In this document: one piece after another, positions 19,663 through 28,276 of the stretch | How the letters are laid out: each line of letters opens with the position of its first letter | How positions within the stretch are numbered: the stretch's first letter is position 1 | Assembly (NCBI GenBank): GCA_001661245.1 | Contig: KV454011.1 | Span: forward strand, 828,956 to 892,955 | Direction: 5' to 3' | DNA from: Pachysolen tannophilus NRRL Y-2460 | Lineage: Eukaryota; Ascomycota; Pichiomycetes; Alaninales; Pachysolenaceae | Length of the DNA stretch: 64,000 nt | The notes under the pieces: model-generated | What the model saw: the letters and a program-made list of their open reading frames with translations, nothing else | Told to the model about the DNA's origin: nothing | The model's database searches: none | Program-made: the position numbers and the translations under genes

Positions 19663-21981
19663 ATGGGAAGGTCGTCAATATCTCGTGCGCGTTCAGGTAA
19701 AAAAACAAGCAGACCGCCGCTGAAAACTTCGAAAAAATCCGCCGCAGCAGCCAACGCTTTGGATAAGAAAAGTTCTGTTAGTGTGCCTTCGGAAATATTA
19801 TCAAATATATTATCTGATTTAAATTTAACATATGACTCATCACTTGGATTGTTGAGTGGTCCATATATAATTTCTGCTCCGCCTGTGGAAAAGTTGAATG
19901 ATTTGAGTAAGAATTTAAATAATTTGAAAAATCAATTGAGTAATACTATTGAAGATGATAAAGAAGCTCTTAAAATTATAGATGAAAAATTACAAGAAAA
20001 AGATGTAAAATCTGAAAATGAAATTAAATCGGTAAAAGAAGATGTTTCAATTGCCAATGAAACTAGAAAGCATAACGATAACAATCAAGATCAAGATGAG
20101 GAGGAAGAATTAGTAAGACCAAGAAAGAAAAGTAGAACTTCAAATAAAATTGATCAAGAGTTGTATGCTGATGCTGTGGAAATACAGCCTGGACAAGTGA
20201 AAGAAGATTTAAAGGATATGCCACTTTCGGAAATGAAAAAAAATGATGAGGAACAGAAGCAAGAATATGAAGAAGAAAAAGATCTTAATGGTGAAGATAG
20301 GAAAAAAGAAGACGAAGAAGATGAAGACTCAAATGATGAAAAATATCATACACCACCTAATGATACGCGTATTAAAAATCCAAAATCTGAATTTGTCACA
20401 TCACAAACTTTGCCAAGTGCTGCTGCATCTTTAGGATTGTTTTCTGAAGAAACTGGGGGCTTGGATCAAACAGGAGAAGAATTTTTGAAGAGGAAATATG
20501 CTGTTGCTTCTTATCCAACTAGAGATTTAAAAGATTTGTTACCTGGTGAAATACCAGATGTTGATTTTTCGAAAAGTAAACCTCCAAATCAAGTTCAATT
20601 TACAACTTTTCAATCATATATCGAACCTTTTTTCAAATTATATTCAGAAGAGGATATTAAATTTTTGAAAGAAAAATATATCATCCCGAGTTCATTCAGT
20701 AAGAATTATGACCCACAGTTGCATCCTTTTTTAATACCAAAATTAGGTCCATTTTATGGTGATATATGGAATGAAGAAGATCAGTCAAGTGGATTAAAAG
20801 GAGGAGCGAGTAGTGTGAATTCGATAAAATCAATGGTATATCCTAAGGGAAGTTCAGAAAAATTAACAGACGATTTATTGGAAACAGAAGATATTTCTTG
20901 TGGCCCACTTGTTTCGAGATTGTTATCAGCATTGGTTAAAGATGAAGTTGATAATGACGATGAAAATAATAATACTAGTACTAATAATAATAACACTAAT
21001 AATAATAATAATAATAACAGCAATAACAACGGTACTGCCACTAAAAAGGAAGACGGCGATAAAAATGGCGATGATCTGGACGAGGATGATGAATACGATG
21101 ATGATAATGATGGCGATGATAATGCCAATTCCCAGGCATTGAGAAAATTGTTGAGTTCAACTACTTTGGAACAACAACAAGGTTGGAAAGCCACTGCTGT
21201 GAAGGCGGATTATGCCCAACTAGATCAAAGATTAAGAAGAGAATTGAAATATATTGGTGTTTACCTGAATGTTCAACAAAGTTTGAAAAACAATTCTGTT
21301 TTGAACGGAGTGAATAATGGAACTACCGACGCTTCAAAAAATACAAAGGACGAATTCCAAGAGGATTGGATCTTTGGGAAAGAAGATGATGAAATATGTG
21401 CCGAAATTAGAGCGTTACAACGTGAATTAACCATGGTTACTAGAAGAAATAATAAACGTAAGAAGACGTTGATACCACTTGTTGAAGAACAAATAGCATG
21501 GCAAGAGTATATTTCCATATTGGAAGATTTAGATAAACAAATTGACCAAGCATATTTGAAAAGAATTCGCGTTCCTAAGAAATCTAAAAAGAGAGGTGCA
21601 GGTGTATCACATTCAACTAATAATTTGACTCCATCTGCATTGGCGGTTCAGCAAGCACAACAGGCACATCAAGCACTGGCTAATAGTGGATTGAGGTCTT
21701 TGTTGGACAAGAGAAGCAGATGGATAAATAAGATTGGGCCATTGTTTAAACAAAATGAGTTGATGAGAAGAATTCCTAATGAATCAATTTTCAACAAGAA
21801 TTACTTGGAGAATAACGAGGATGATGATGATTACAACAATGATGATGGCGAAGAAGAAGATGGAATTGGTATAACTAATGACAATAACAACAGTAATAAT
21901 AACAGCAATGGAAATGTCACTAATAATAGTGCTAATGATGGTAGTAATAACGGTGATCACTTGATAAGCAGTAGTGCTTAA
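19663..21981 (+). CDS. NGG1: SAGA/ADA transcriptional adaptor NGG1 (Ada3)
   Basis: 772-residue Ada3 subunit of the SAGA, SLIK and ADA histone acetyltransferase complexes, where it bridges Gcn5-Ada2. The C-terminal third carries the Ada3 signature: DQRLRRELKYIGVYLN, EICAEIRALQRELTMV, and RSLLDKRSRWINKIGPLF. The N-terminal half is a charged, probably coiled region (about residues 80-230). Low-complexity Asn/Asp runs (about residues 427-485 and the C-terminus) make it longer than S. cerevisiae Ngg1 (about 702). In GVYLN the Leu is encoded by CTG at a position that is Met in S. cerevisiae, supporting standard decoding. Neighbours match YDR175-YDR179. Confidence 0.92.
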   Translation: MGRSSISRARSGKKTSRPPLKTSKKSAAAANALDKKSSVSVPSEILSNILSDLNLTYDSSLGLLSGPYIISAPPVEKLNDLSKNLNNLKNQLSNTIEDDKEALKIIDEKLQEKDVKSENEIKSVKEDVSIANETRKHNDNNQDQDEEEELVRPRKKSRTSNKIDQELYADAVEIQPGQVKEDLKDMPLSEMKKNDEEQKQEYEEEKDLNGEDRKKEDEEDEDSNDEKYHTPPNDTRIKNPKSEFVTSQTLPSAAASLGLFSEETGGLDQTGEEFLKRKYAVASYPTRDLKDLLPGEIPDVDFSKSKPPNQVQFTTFQSYIEPFFKLYSEEDIKFLKEKYIIPSSFSKNYDPQLHPFLIPKLGPFYGDIWNEEDQSSGLKGGASSVNSIKSMVYPKGSSEKLTDDLLETEDISCGPLVSRLLSALVKDEVDNDDENNNTSTNNNNTNNNNNNNSNNNGTATKKEDGDKNGDDLDEDDEYDDDNDGDDNANSQALRKLLSSTTLEQQQGWKATAVKADYAQLDQRLRRELKYIGVYLNVQQSLKNNSVLNGVNNGTTDASKNTKDEFQEDWIFGKEDDEICAEIRALQRELTMVTRRNNKRKKTLIPLVEEQIAWQEYISILEDLDKQIDQAYLKRIRVPKKSKKRGAGVSHSTNNLTPSALAVQQAQQAHQALANSGLRSLLDKRSRWINKIGPLFKQNELMRRIPNESIFNKNYLENNEDDDDYNNDDGEEEDGIGITNDNNNSNNNSNGNVTNNSANDGSNNGDHLISSSA

Positions 21982-22071
21982 TAAATAAGGTGTACTTAAA
22001 TAGTAGTGTAATATTTAAATAAGAATGTTTTAATGACTTTAAATAAATAGAGAAAGAGACATGTATTTTTA

Positions 22072-22923
22072 ATGATTAGTTGTTTGATTAATAGTAGTTT
22101 TACAACAATGTGTAATATTCATCCATTGTTGGTAGAATTAAATAATTTATCAAACAATGAAAGTGAAATTCAAGATCTTGTAATTAGATCTTTGCAGTCA
22201 TTATCTTTTAATAGTTATAAAAAAATCATAGATAAAGTTGATTTTAACCAAAACGAAAAATTATACAATACTTTAGAGATATTTACTTTTTATAATGGTA
22301 ATTTATGTGATTTTTGGCTTAAAAATGGGGATTTATTTATAAAAAATACCAATAAGCAATTGATTTTGAAAATAATTCAAATTTCTTTAGTTAATTTTGT
22401 ATTAAATGACGCAAAGAATTTCAATTCCAAAATTTCTTTTAATTCATTAATTGAATATTTGAAGTTAATGGAATTATTTCCTAATAATGGGAATTATAAT
22501 GGATTGTTGGAAATCATTTTAATTAAGGTATCAATTGATAATTTGATTGATATTGTTATAGATAATCCAACTAATTCCGTAATAATTACTGATTTTAAAT
22601 CAAGAGATATTTATGATGGGATTAAAAAATTAAAAATTTTAAAACAAGATCAGGTTTTCGCTAAGAGCCCAATTATGGAGAATTTGATAAGATTTAAAAA
22701 AATCAAGTTGCTGAAGGCTATTAAAAATTTAGAAGTTAATACTGATGAAGAAGTAGTAGTGGCGCCTGATATGAATGAACTAATAAAGAAATTGATAAAG
22801 AGAAATTTGAATGAAATCAATAGCCTAGTAGATTATGAAGGGAAATTCAATCAATGTGAAGAAGCAGTTAATGATAAAGCAGAATCAATAAGTAAATCAA
22901 GGAAGAGGAAAGTTGGAGAATAA
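22072..22923 (+). CDS. PCI-domain protein, COP9 signalosome CSN9/CSN7-like
   Basis: 283-residue protein with a PCI-like pattern. LYNTLEIFTFYNG is followed by helices LILKIIQISLVNF and ISFNSLIEYLKL, and then LIDIVIDNPTNSVIITDFKSRD, which resembles the winged-helix part of CSN7. A Lys/Arg-rich tail ends it. Similarity alone is modest. Position strengthens the call: it is convergent with SDH4, just as CSN9 (YDR179C) is next to SDH4 (YDR178W) in S. cerevisiae. The predicted role is in the COP9 signalosome, which removes Nedd8/Rub1 from cullins. It is longer than S. cerevisiae Csn9 (about 162 residues) and so closer to a full CSN7. The start could also be the ATG at 22108. Confidence 0.65.
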   Translation: MISCLINSSFTTMCNIHPLLVELNNLSNNESEIQDLVIRSLQSLSFNSYKKIIDKVDFNQNEKLYNTLEIFTFYNGNLCDFWLKNGDLFIKNTNKQLILKIIQISLVNFVLNDAKNFNSKISFNSLIEYLKLMELFPNNGNYNGLLEIILIKVSIDNLIDIVIDNPTNSVIITDFKSRDIYDGIKKLKILKQDQVFAKSPIMENLIRFKKIKLLKAIKNLEVNTDEEVVVAPDMNELIKKLIKRNLNEINSLVDYEGKFNQCEEAVNDKAESISKSRKRKVGE

Positions 22924-23263
22924 AGAGTTTTAACTTCTCGCCTCACTCATGGGCACCTATATATAATAATGAATGATTTTACGATAGATAATTTTTATAT
23001 ACACTTAAATATATATATATAAATTAAAGATGAATATGAATATGATGAATTTTTTTATTTTTGGTTTTTTTTTCTTCAATATATATAGATAGACCGAAAT
23101 AAAAATAAATATTTATAATAAACATAAAAGCGTCAAACTTTACAGTTGAAAGATAAAGAGATCTTGGTGGAGGGGAAAAAAAAAAAATAAAAAATAAAAT
23201 AAAATAAAATAAATTAAAAAAACAAAACAATATGAATTTAATCAAATTAAATTAAATTTTCTA
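22924..23263. other. Convergent 3' intergenic region
   Basis: 340 bp between two converging genes, very AT-rich with ATATAT and AAAAT repeats (for example near 23179-23215). No gene; a 73-codon open frame here is compositional. Confidence 0.5.
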
Positions 23264-23779
23264 TTATGCCTTGGCTAATTTTTTAACAATACCACTGACT
23301 CCACCTTCTTCCTTTTTCTCAATTTGGTAAACACCATAAGCACTAACCAAGGAACCAAATGTCAATAAATACATAGCGTAATGATGCCAAACACCATAAA
23401 CTCTCAAAGGAATATAATCAATAATACAAGACTGGAAACCAATATGACAATGCAATATTAAAAGAGAAGATAAAATACTATCAACAAAACCAAAACTAGA
23501 TCCAGTAACTAATGGAACAGCGCTTAATGGTATTAAAGCTGCAGAAACAAGTCTTTCTGAAGTCCAATGTCTTGAACCATGAACCTTATCAGAATCAGGT
23601 ACAGCTGTTGCATCATTAACCCCACCAACAACATATCCCGGTGGTTGTGGAATTGTCTTTATAAAATTTCTTTTACTTTGTAATAAAAATAATGGTGTCT
23701 TTTTAGAAATCGCACTATTAAGTTGGAAAGACCGTAATCCAACCATTGAAGATCTCTTGCTAAACAAACTTAATGACAT
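23264..23779 (-). CDS. SDH4: Succinate dehydrogenase membrane anchor subunit SDH4
   Basis: 171-residue precursor of the complex II membrane anchor (SdhD type) in the mitochondrial inner membrane, which carries electrons to ubiquinone with Sdh3. A basic targeting peptide leads to PGYVVGGVNDA, then HGSRHWTSERL and three membrane helices. The conserved CIIDYIPLRVYGVWHHYAMYL block contains the residues next to haem and quinone; S. cerevisiae has ITDYISERVYGVWHKYAMY. A CCAAT box on the coding strand (24087-24091) about 310 bp upstream could allow HAP-complex control, but this is weak evidence. The single gene stands where the ohnologues SDH4 and SHH4 lie in S. cerevisiae. Confidence 0.92.
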   Translation of the reverse strand: MSLSLFSKRSSMVGLRSFQLNSAISKKTPLFLLQSKRNFIKTIPQPPGYVVGGVNDATAVPDSDKVHGSRHWTSERLVSAALIPLSAVPLVTGSSFGFVDSILSSLLILHCHIGFQSCIIDYIPLRVYGVWHHYAMYLLTFGSLVSAYGVYQIEKKEEGGVSGIVKKLAKA

Positions 23780-24356
23780 CTTAAACTTATTATTTAAATT
23801 TCTTCTTCGATTCTATCTCAAACAAAACAGAGAACCAAAAAAAAAAAAAATAAAAAATAAAATATAAAAAATTTAATAATTGATAAATAATTAAAACATA
23901 AATATTAATAATGCTTTTCTTCTCCTTTCTTCTTCTCTTCTTTTTTTCTTTTTTTTTTTGACCTTCTTTATTTGGAGGGTTTGATACTTGTTCTGGGTCT
24001 TCGGACCCGAATTACAAGTAGTTTTTATGGGGATTACAAAAGTCGTGCGTTCAGTTTACACAATTCTTAATAATTTGTAAAATGCTATTGGTTTCTAAGT
24101 ATTTTCCCCGTAATTTTACGGCCGGAAAAACAAAAAACAAAAAAATTTTGAATGACGTTCGGTAAAAACATCGTCGTGTGCAAAATACCACAAGTGACGA
24201 AATAGGAAGCTGGCGCGTACTACACTACTATCACAAAAGTTATAATTTAGTTTCCCTTTTGGGAATTTAATTTAAACGCTGTATGTATAAAAAAAATATA
24301 TATTGTAAATACATATTGTAAAATATATTTTTGTAAATATATTATTCATTTAACAA
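23780..24356. other. Divergent promoter of SDH4 and OGG1
   Basis: 577 bp. It includes T- and A-rich tracts, an inverted CCAAT (24087-24091), CCCGAA/TTCGGAC sequence near 24000 and a repeated TATTGTAAATA segment near 24301-24340. No gene seen. Confidence 0.45.
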
Positions 24357-25426
24357 ATGACTTCGTTGATCTGGAATAAGATCAAAGTCAGGTCGTCAGT
24401 AAGTTTGTTTTATGATCGTAAAAGAAAAAAAAAAAGAACGAAAAAACTAACTAGATTTTTTTTTTTTTTTTTGCATTTTAGGAATTGTCCTTGTATCGCG
24501 TACTAAGATGTGGACAAGCTTTTAGATGGAAACAAATTAATGAAGTATGGTCTTGTTCATTACATGGTAGAGTCATATTTTTAAAGCAAGACCAAGATTT
24601 TGTATATTACGCGTCGGTATTTGCATCTGGAAAGCAACCCAAGTTAGATGATACACAATCTTTAATAGAAGATTATTTTCAATTATCTGTAAATTTAACT
24701 GAATTATATACGTACTGGAATAAAATTGATGCAAATTTTAATAAAAATGCATTAAACTTCACAGGGATTAGGATCTTGAGACAAGATCCATGGGAAAATT
24801 TGGTTTCATTTATTTGTTCAAGTAATAATAATATTAAGAGAATTTCAAAAATGTGTAATTCATTATGTGAAAATTTTGGAACTTTTATTAATAAAATTGA
24901 TGATATAAATTATTATGATTTCCCAACTCCAGAACAATTAGCTAAAATTGAAGGTCTTGAACTGAAATTAAGAGATTTAGGCTTTGGATATAGAGCAAGT
25001 TATATACTGCTGACTTCTAAAATGATTACACTGGAAAAAGATGGTTTACAAAAATTGATCAATTTGAGAAATGAATCATATGAGACATGTTTCCAAAAAT
25101 TAATTCAATTTAAAGGAGTAGGGCCTAAAGTAGCAGACTGCGTTTGTTTAATGAGTTTAGATAAACATGATATTGTGCCGATTGATACTCATGTTTTCAA
25201 TATTGTTAAAAGAGATTATAAATTTAAATCATCTTCCAAAAATTTAAATAATAAATTGTATTTGGAAATAAGACATTTCTTGAAAAAATTATGGGGGGAA
25301 TATGCTGGATGGGCTCATAGTATCTTATTCACTGCAGATTTAAAAGATTTGAATAATGGAATCAATAAGAGCGAAAAAATAATAAATAAATCTATGAAAA
25401 TGATTAAAATAGAGGAAATTAAATAA
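24357..25426 (+). CDS. OGG1: 8-oxoguanine DNA glycosylase/AP lyase
   Basis: 328-residue base-excision repair enzyme that removes 8-oxoguanine opposite C and nicks the strand. Exon 1 (24357-24398) encodes MTSLIWNKIKVRSS; exon 2 starts at 24482 with ELSLYRVLRCGQAFRW, matching the family SEL...GQ(S/A)FRW start. The helix-hairpin-helix is GVGPKVADCVCLM with catalytic K230, and the activating Asp is D249 in VPIDTH. CSSNNNIKRI is the conserved DNA-contact loop. In S. cerevisiae OGG1 lies on another chromosome (YML060W), so its place between SDH4 and SAS4 is particular to this lineage or an insertion. Confidence 0.94.
24399..24481 (+). other. Spliceosomal intron of OGG1
   Basis: 83 nt, with donor GTAAGT, branch-like AACTAAC at 24445-24451, a strong T-tract and acceptor TAG. 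Phase 0. Confidence 0.9.
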
Positions 25427-25447
25427 ATGCAAAAAAAAAAAAAAAAA

Positions 25448-25448
25448 N
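25448..25448. other. Single ambiguous base in a poly-A run
   Basis: One N inside the A-run just after the OGG1 stop codon. It shows homopolymer uncertainty in the assembly and affects no coding region. Confidence 0.9.
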
Positions 25449-25519
25449 AAAAAAATAATTATATATATAATAAAATATAATAGTTACGTTTTTTTTTTTA
25501 GGAAAAAATGATTAATTTT

Positions 25520-26494
25520 TCATACGTCACTTAATTTTATAATTTTTGGCGGTAATATTGGATCTATTACTATGACAGAATTGTTTAGTTTAATCTTAAT
25601 GATGGGTCCAAGTTTTGAACACCTTTTCCGTAATCTTTTCCTTTTCAAATCAGCCACTTTCATGGTTAAATCTTCTTCTTCATCACTAGATTCATCATTT
25701 TGTTCATTATTTCTTAAACTTGACTCTTTTTTTTTCAAATTCTCAAATTTTTCCATAAATTCTTCAAGTTCAAATATAGTCAATTTATACTTTAAATTTA
25801 TCTCTTCTAAATTTCTTAAATCATTGATTTTTGTAATTGAAGTAAGTTTTTTGAAAACATCATTAAAAGGATTTGATAATGAATTTATTATCATCAAATT
25901 CCCATTATCATTTGTACACATTGTTTTCTGTTTTTTTGATTTGGAAACTTTTAAAGGTTCTTCAGCCTTTACGTATTGATTCCCATGAAACGATTTCTTG
26001 TGGCTATGTTTCCCTTTCCCATTGACTAAAAGTTTTTCATCTTTCCTTTTTCTCAGTGTATTAATATTTTCTTGTAACATATTTAAAGTATTTAATTGTT
26101 CACTATAATTATCAAATTGGAAAAATAATAAATTTTTATCTATATTTGCCATTTTCTTCTCTTCTTTCTCCATCTTGGTATGATATTTCAAATATAATTC
26201 ATCATTCAATGTATCTTTCTTATGCTTTATCGATTTTATCCTCTTCTTTGTAACATAGTGATATAACAAAGGTGCTTTTAAAGTTTTCTTATTTATCACT
26301 ATTGATCTATTTCGTATACAATACAAATTGGTGTTTATTGTAGAAGTCGCAGATACAGCTATTGGAAGCTTTTTAGGCAATTTCTGAACTAGATAATTAT
26401 CAAAATCAAACTTATCCTCATCATTCACAACCTCATGAATCTCCTCCTTCTCTTTCACATATTGATTCGTGTTTCTTAATTGACGTTTGTTCAT
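25520..26494 (-). CDS. SAS4-like silencing complex subunit
   Basis: 324-residue charged protein, predicted nuclear. A helical segment (LYLKYHTKMEKEEKKMANID, about residues 101-120) resembles the SAS4 family signature, in which an LPDE-like start leads to H..MEREEK..RNIE. The C-terminus ends with PIIKIKLNN...IDPILPPKI. Basic stretches are frequent. S. cerevisiae Sas4 is a subunit of the SAS-I H4K16 acetyltransferase. Gene order agrees: SAS4 (YDR181C) is divergent from CDC1 (YDR182W), the same arrangement as here. It is shorter than S. cerevisiae Sas4 (about 481). I chose the ATG at 26494 since the frame upstream begins only with GTG. Confidence 0.6.
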   Translation of the reverse strand: MNKRQLRNTNQYVKEKEEIHEVVNDEDKFDFDNYLVQKLPKKLPIAVSATSTINTNLYCIRNRSIVINKKTLKAPLLYHYVTKKRIKSIKHKKDTLNDELYLKYHTKMEKEEKKMANIDKNLLFFQFDNYSEQLNTLNMLQENINTLRKRKDEKLLVNGKGKHSHKKSFHGNQYVKAEEPLKVSKSKKQKTMCTNDNGNLMIINSLSNPFNDVFKKLTSITKINDLRNLEEINLKYKLTIFELEEFMEKFENLKKKESSLRNNEQNDESSDEEEDLTMKVADLKRKRLRKRCSKLGPIIKIKLNNSVIVIDPILPPKIIKLSDV

Positions 26495-26693
26495 CGTCAC
26501 TTTGTTTCTTTCCGTTTGTTTTTTTGTCTCTTTTTAAAATTCAAAAATATCAACAGCTGAAAAATAAAAATAAAAATATAAAAAAATATAAAAAAATATA
26601 TAATATAAAATATAAAAAATTAAAAAAACTTAAAGATAAATTCTATTCAATTATAATTTTTAGATAAGTTTCAATCTTTAAAAATTGTTGGAA

Positions 26694-28214
26694 ATGGATA
26701 AAGTGACGAGGCGTGTCAGTATCGGGAATATTGGGAACAATGATGGAGATATATTACCTCTTCACAATGAAAAGGAAAATGCTAAATTAAAGCCAAAATT
26801 ATACACTAGTTCTAAGAATGGAGGGATATTATCGAAATTGCGACTTAAACATTTGTTGATTTCTTTTATTGCTTGGTTTTGCTTATTAAAATATTATGAA
26901 AGAATAGTTGTTAAGAAAAATATCAAGGCGTGTGATTGGTCTAATTGGGAATCTTTTGATGGTGTAAAGCAAACCGATAGTGTACAGCCATATCATATAC
27001 TGTTGGTAGCTGATCCTCAATTGATTGATGATTCTTCTTATCCGGGGAGACCTAATTTTATCAAATATTTTGTAAAAAAAATAAGTGATAATTACCTTCA
27101 TAGAAATTACATGATTTCAAACAATTATTTGAAACCAGATAGAACAATATTTTTAGGGGATTTGTTTGATGGTGGTATAGATTTGGTTGAAGATAGCGAA
27201 AAATGGTATAAAGAGTTTGGAAGATTTAAAAGAATTTTCCCTCAATTTGAAGATATTAATACAGTGATGTCCTTACCTGGAAATCACGATATTGGATTTG
27301 GTGATGGAATTAATATAACTGTATTGAACAGATTTGAAACTTTTTTCGGTCCTACAAATGATTACATTAATATCGCTAATCATTCTATAATATTATTGGA
27401 CACAATGTCATTATCTGCTTATAATAATGATTTAGTAAATGAACGTCCAAAAGAGTTTATCAAAATGATCACTGAGACGTTGGGACAGCATCCAAAAATA
27501 TTACTTTCTCATGTTCCTTTATATAGATCACCAGACAAGCAAACATGTGGGAAATTAAGGGAACAACAAAAGAAACCATTCCCGATAATGAGAGGAAAAC
27601 AATATCAGACAGTGTTAGATTATGAGCTTTCTCAAGAATTATTGAAAAATATCGATCCTGTATTGATATTCAGTGGAGATGATCACGATTATTGTCATAT
27701 TAGTCATAATTATATCCTTAATGGCGAGAATAATGTCGTTGATGAAATTAGTATAAAATCAGCTGCGATGACAAGTGGAATAAAATATCCTGCTGTGCAA
27801 TTGTTGTCATTATACAATCCTGAGAATAAAATTACGGATGATAAGCCTACATTTCAGACAAAAATTTGCTACATGCCCAGTCCCTATTTAGCATTGAATG
27901 TCTACGTGTTCCTGATAACTTTCAATATTTTAACATTCTTGATGGTATTGATATTTCCAGATTTCACACTTCATTATTTACAAAAAAGGTTCAACAATTC
28001 AAGTTTTGTAAAAAAATATGAATTACCATTGAACAGAAAAAGGCCCTCAATAGATTTCGGTAAAAATTTCAAGAAATTTAACATCACTACCAACTTGAAA
28101 CCGGTAGATTTGAATATTCCCCTTGAAAAAGATATAAAAGGATTTTTATTGAATACTTGTATATTAATCATTGGTGTTTATTTAATATTTGGTTATTTTT
28201 TCAGAAGTATATAA
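26694..28214 (+). CDS. CDC1: Metallophosphoesterase of GPI-anchor remodelling, CDC1 type
   Basis: 506-residue ER membrane phosphodiesterase. The five calcineurin-like motifs are in order: ADPQ, GDLFDGG, GNHD, SHVP and GDDHDYCH, which bind two divalent metals (Mn2+ in Cdc1). A single N-terminal membrane segment follows a short basic cytosolic tail; the catalytic domain is lumenal, and two hydrophobic segments close the protein. Cdc1 removes ethanolamine phosphate from the first mannose of GPI anchors; the related Ted1 acts on the second. Sequence alone leaves both open, but divergence from a SAS4-like gene matches CDC1 (YDR182W). The ATG at 26694 is the first in frame. Confidence 0.85.
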   Translation: MDKVTRRVSIGNIGNNDGDILPLHNEKENAKLKPKLYTSSKNGGILSKLRLKHLLISFIAWFCLLKYYERIVVKKNIKACDWSNWESFDGVKQTDSVQPYHILLVADPQLIDDSSYPGRPNFIKYFVKKISDNYLHRNYMISNNYLKPDRTIFLGDLFDGGIDLVEDSEKWYKEFGRFKRIFPQFEDINTVMSLPGNHDIGFGDGINITVLNRFETFFGPTNDYINIANHSIILLDTMSLSAYNNDLVNERPKEFIKMITETLGQHPKILLSHVPLYRSPDKQTCGKLREQQKKPFPIMRGKQYQTVLDYELSQELLKNIDPVLIFSGDDHDYCHISHNYILNGENNVVDEISIKSAAMTSGIKYPAVQLLSLYNPENKITDDKPTFQTKICYMPSPYLALNVYVFLITFNILTFLMVLIFPDFTLHYLQKRFNNSSFVKKYELPLNRKRPSIDFGKNFKKFNITTNLKPVDLNIPLEKDIKGFLLNTCILIIGVYLIFGYFFRSI

Positions 28215-28276
28215 AGATAAAAGTTATATTACATTAATTTTATTTCCGTTTTTTTTTTCTTTTTTTTTTTTTATTA

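Noticed and set aside
20781-21194. Leu/Ser-rich open frame antisense to NGG1
   Set aside because: It is the reverse reading of the Asn/Asp codon repeats of NGG1 and not an independent gene.
26694-28214. Naming the metallophosphoesterase TED1
   Set aside because: Sequence alone allows it, but divergence from a SAS4-like gene matches CDC1 in S. cerevisiae.
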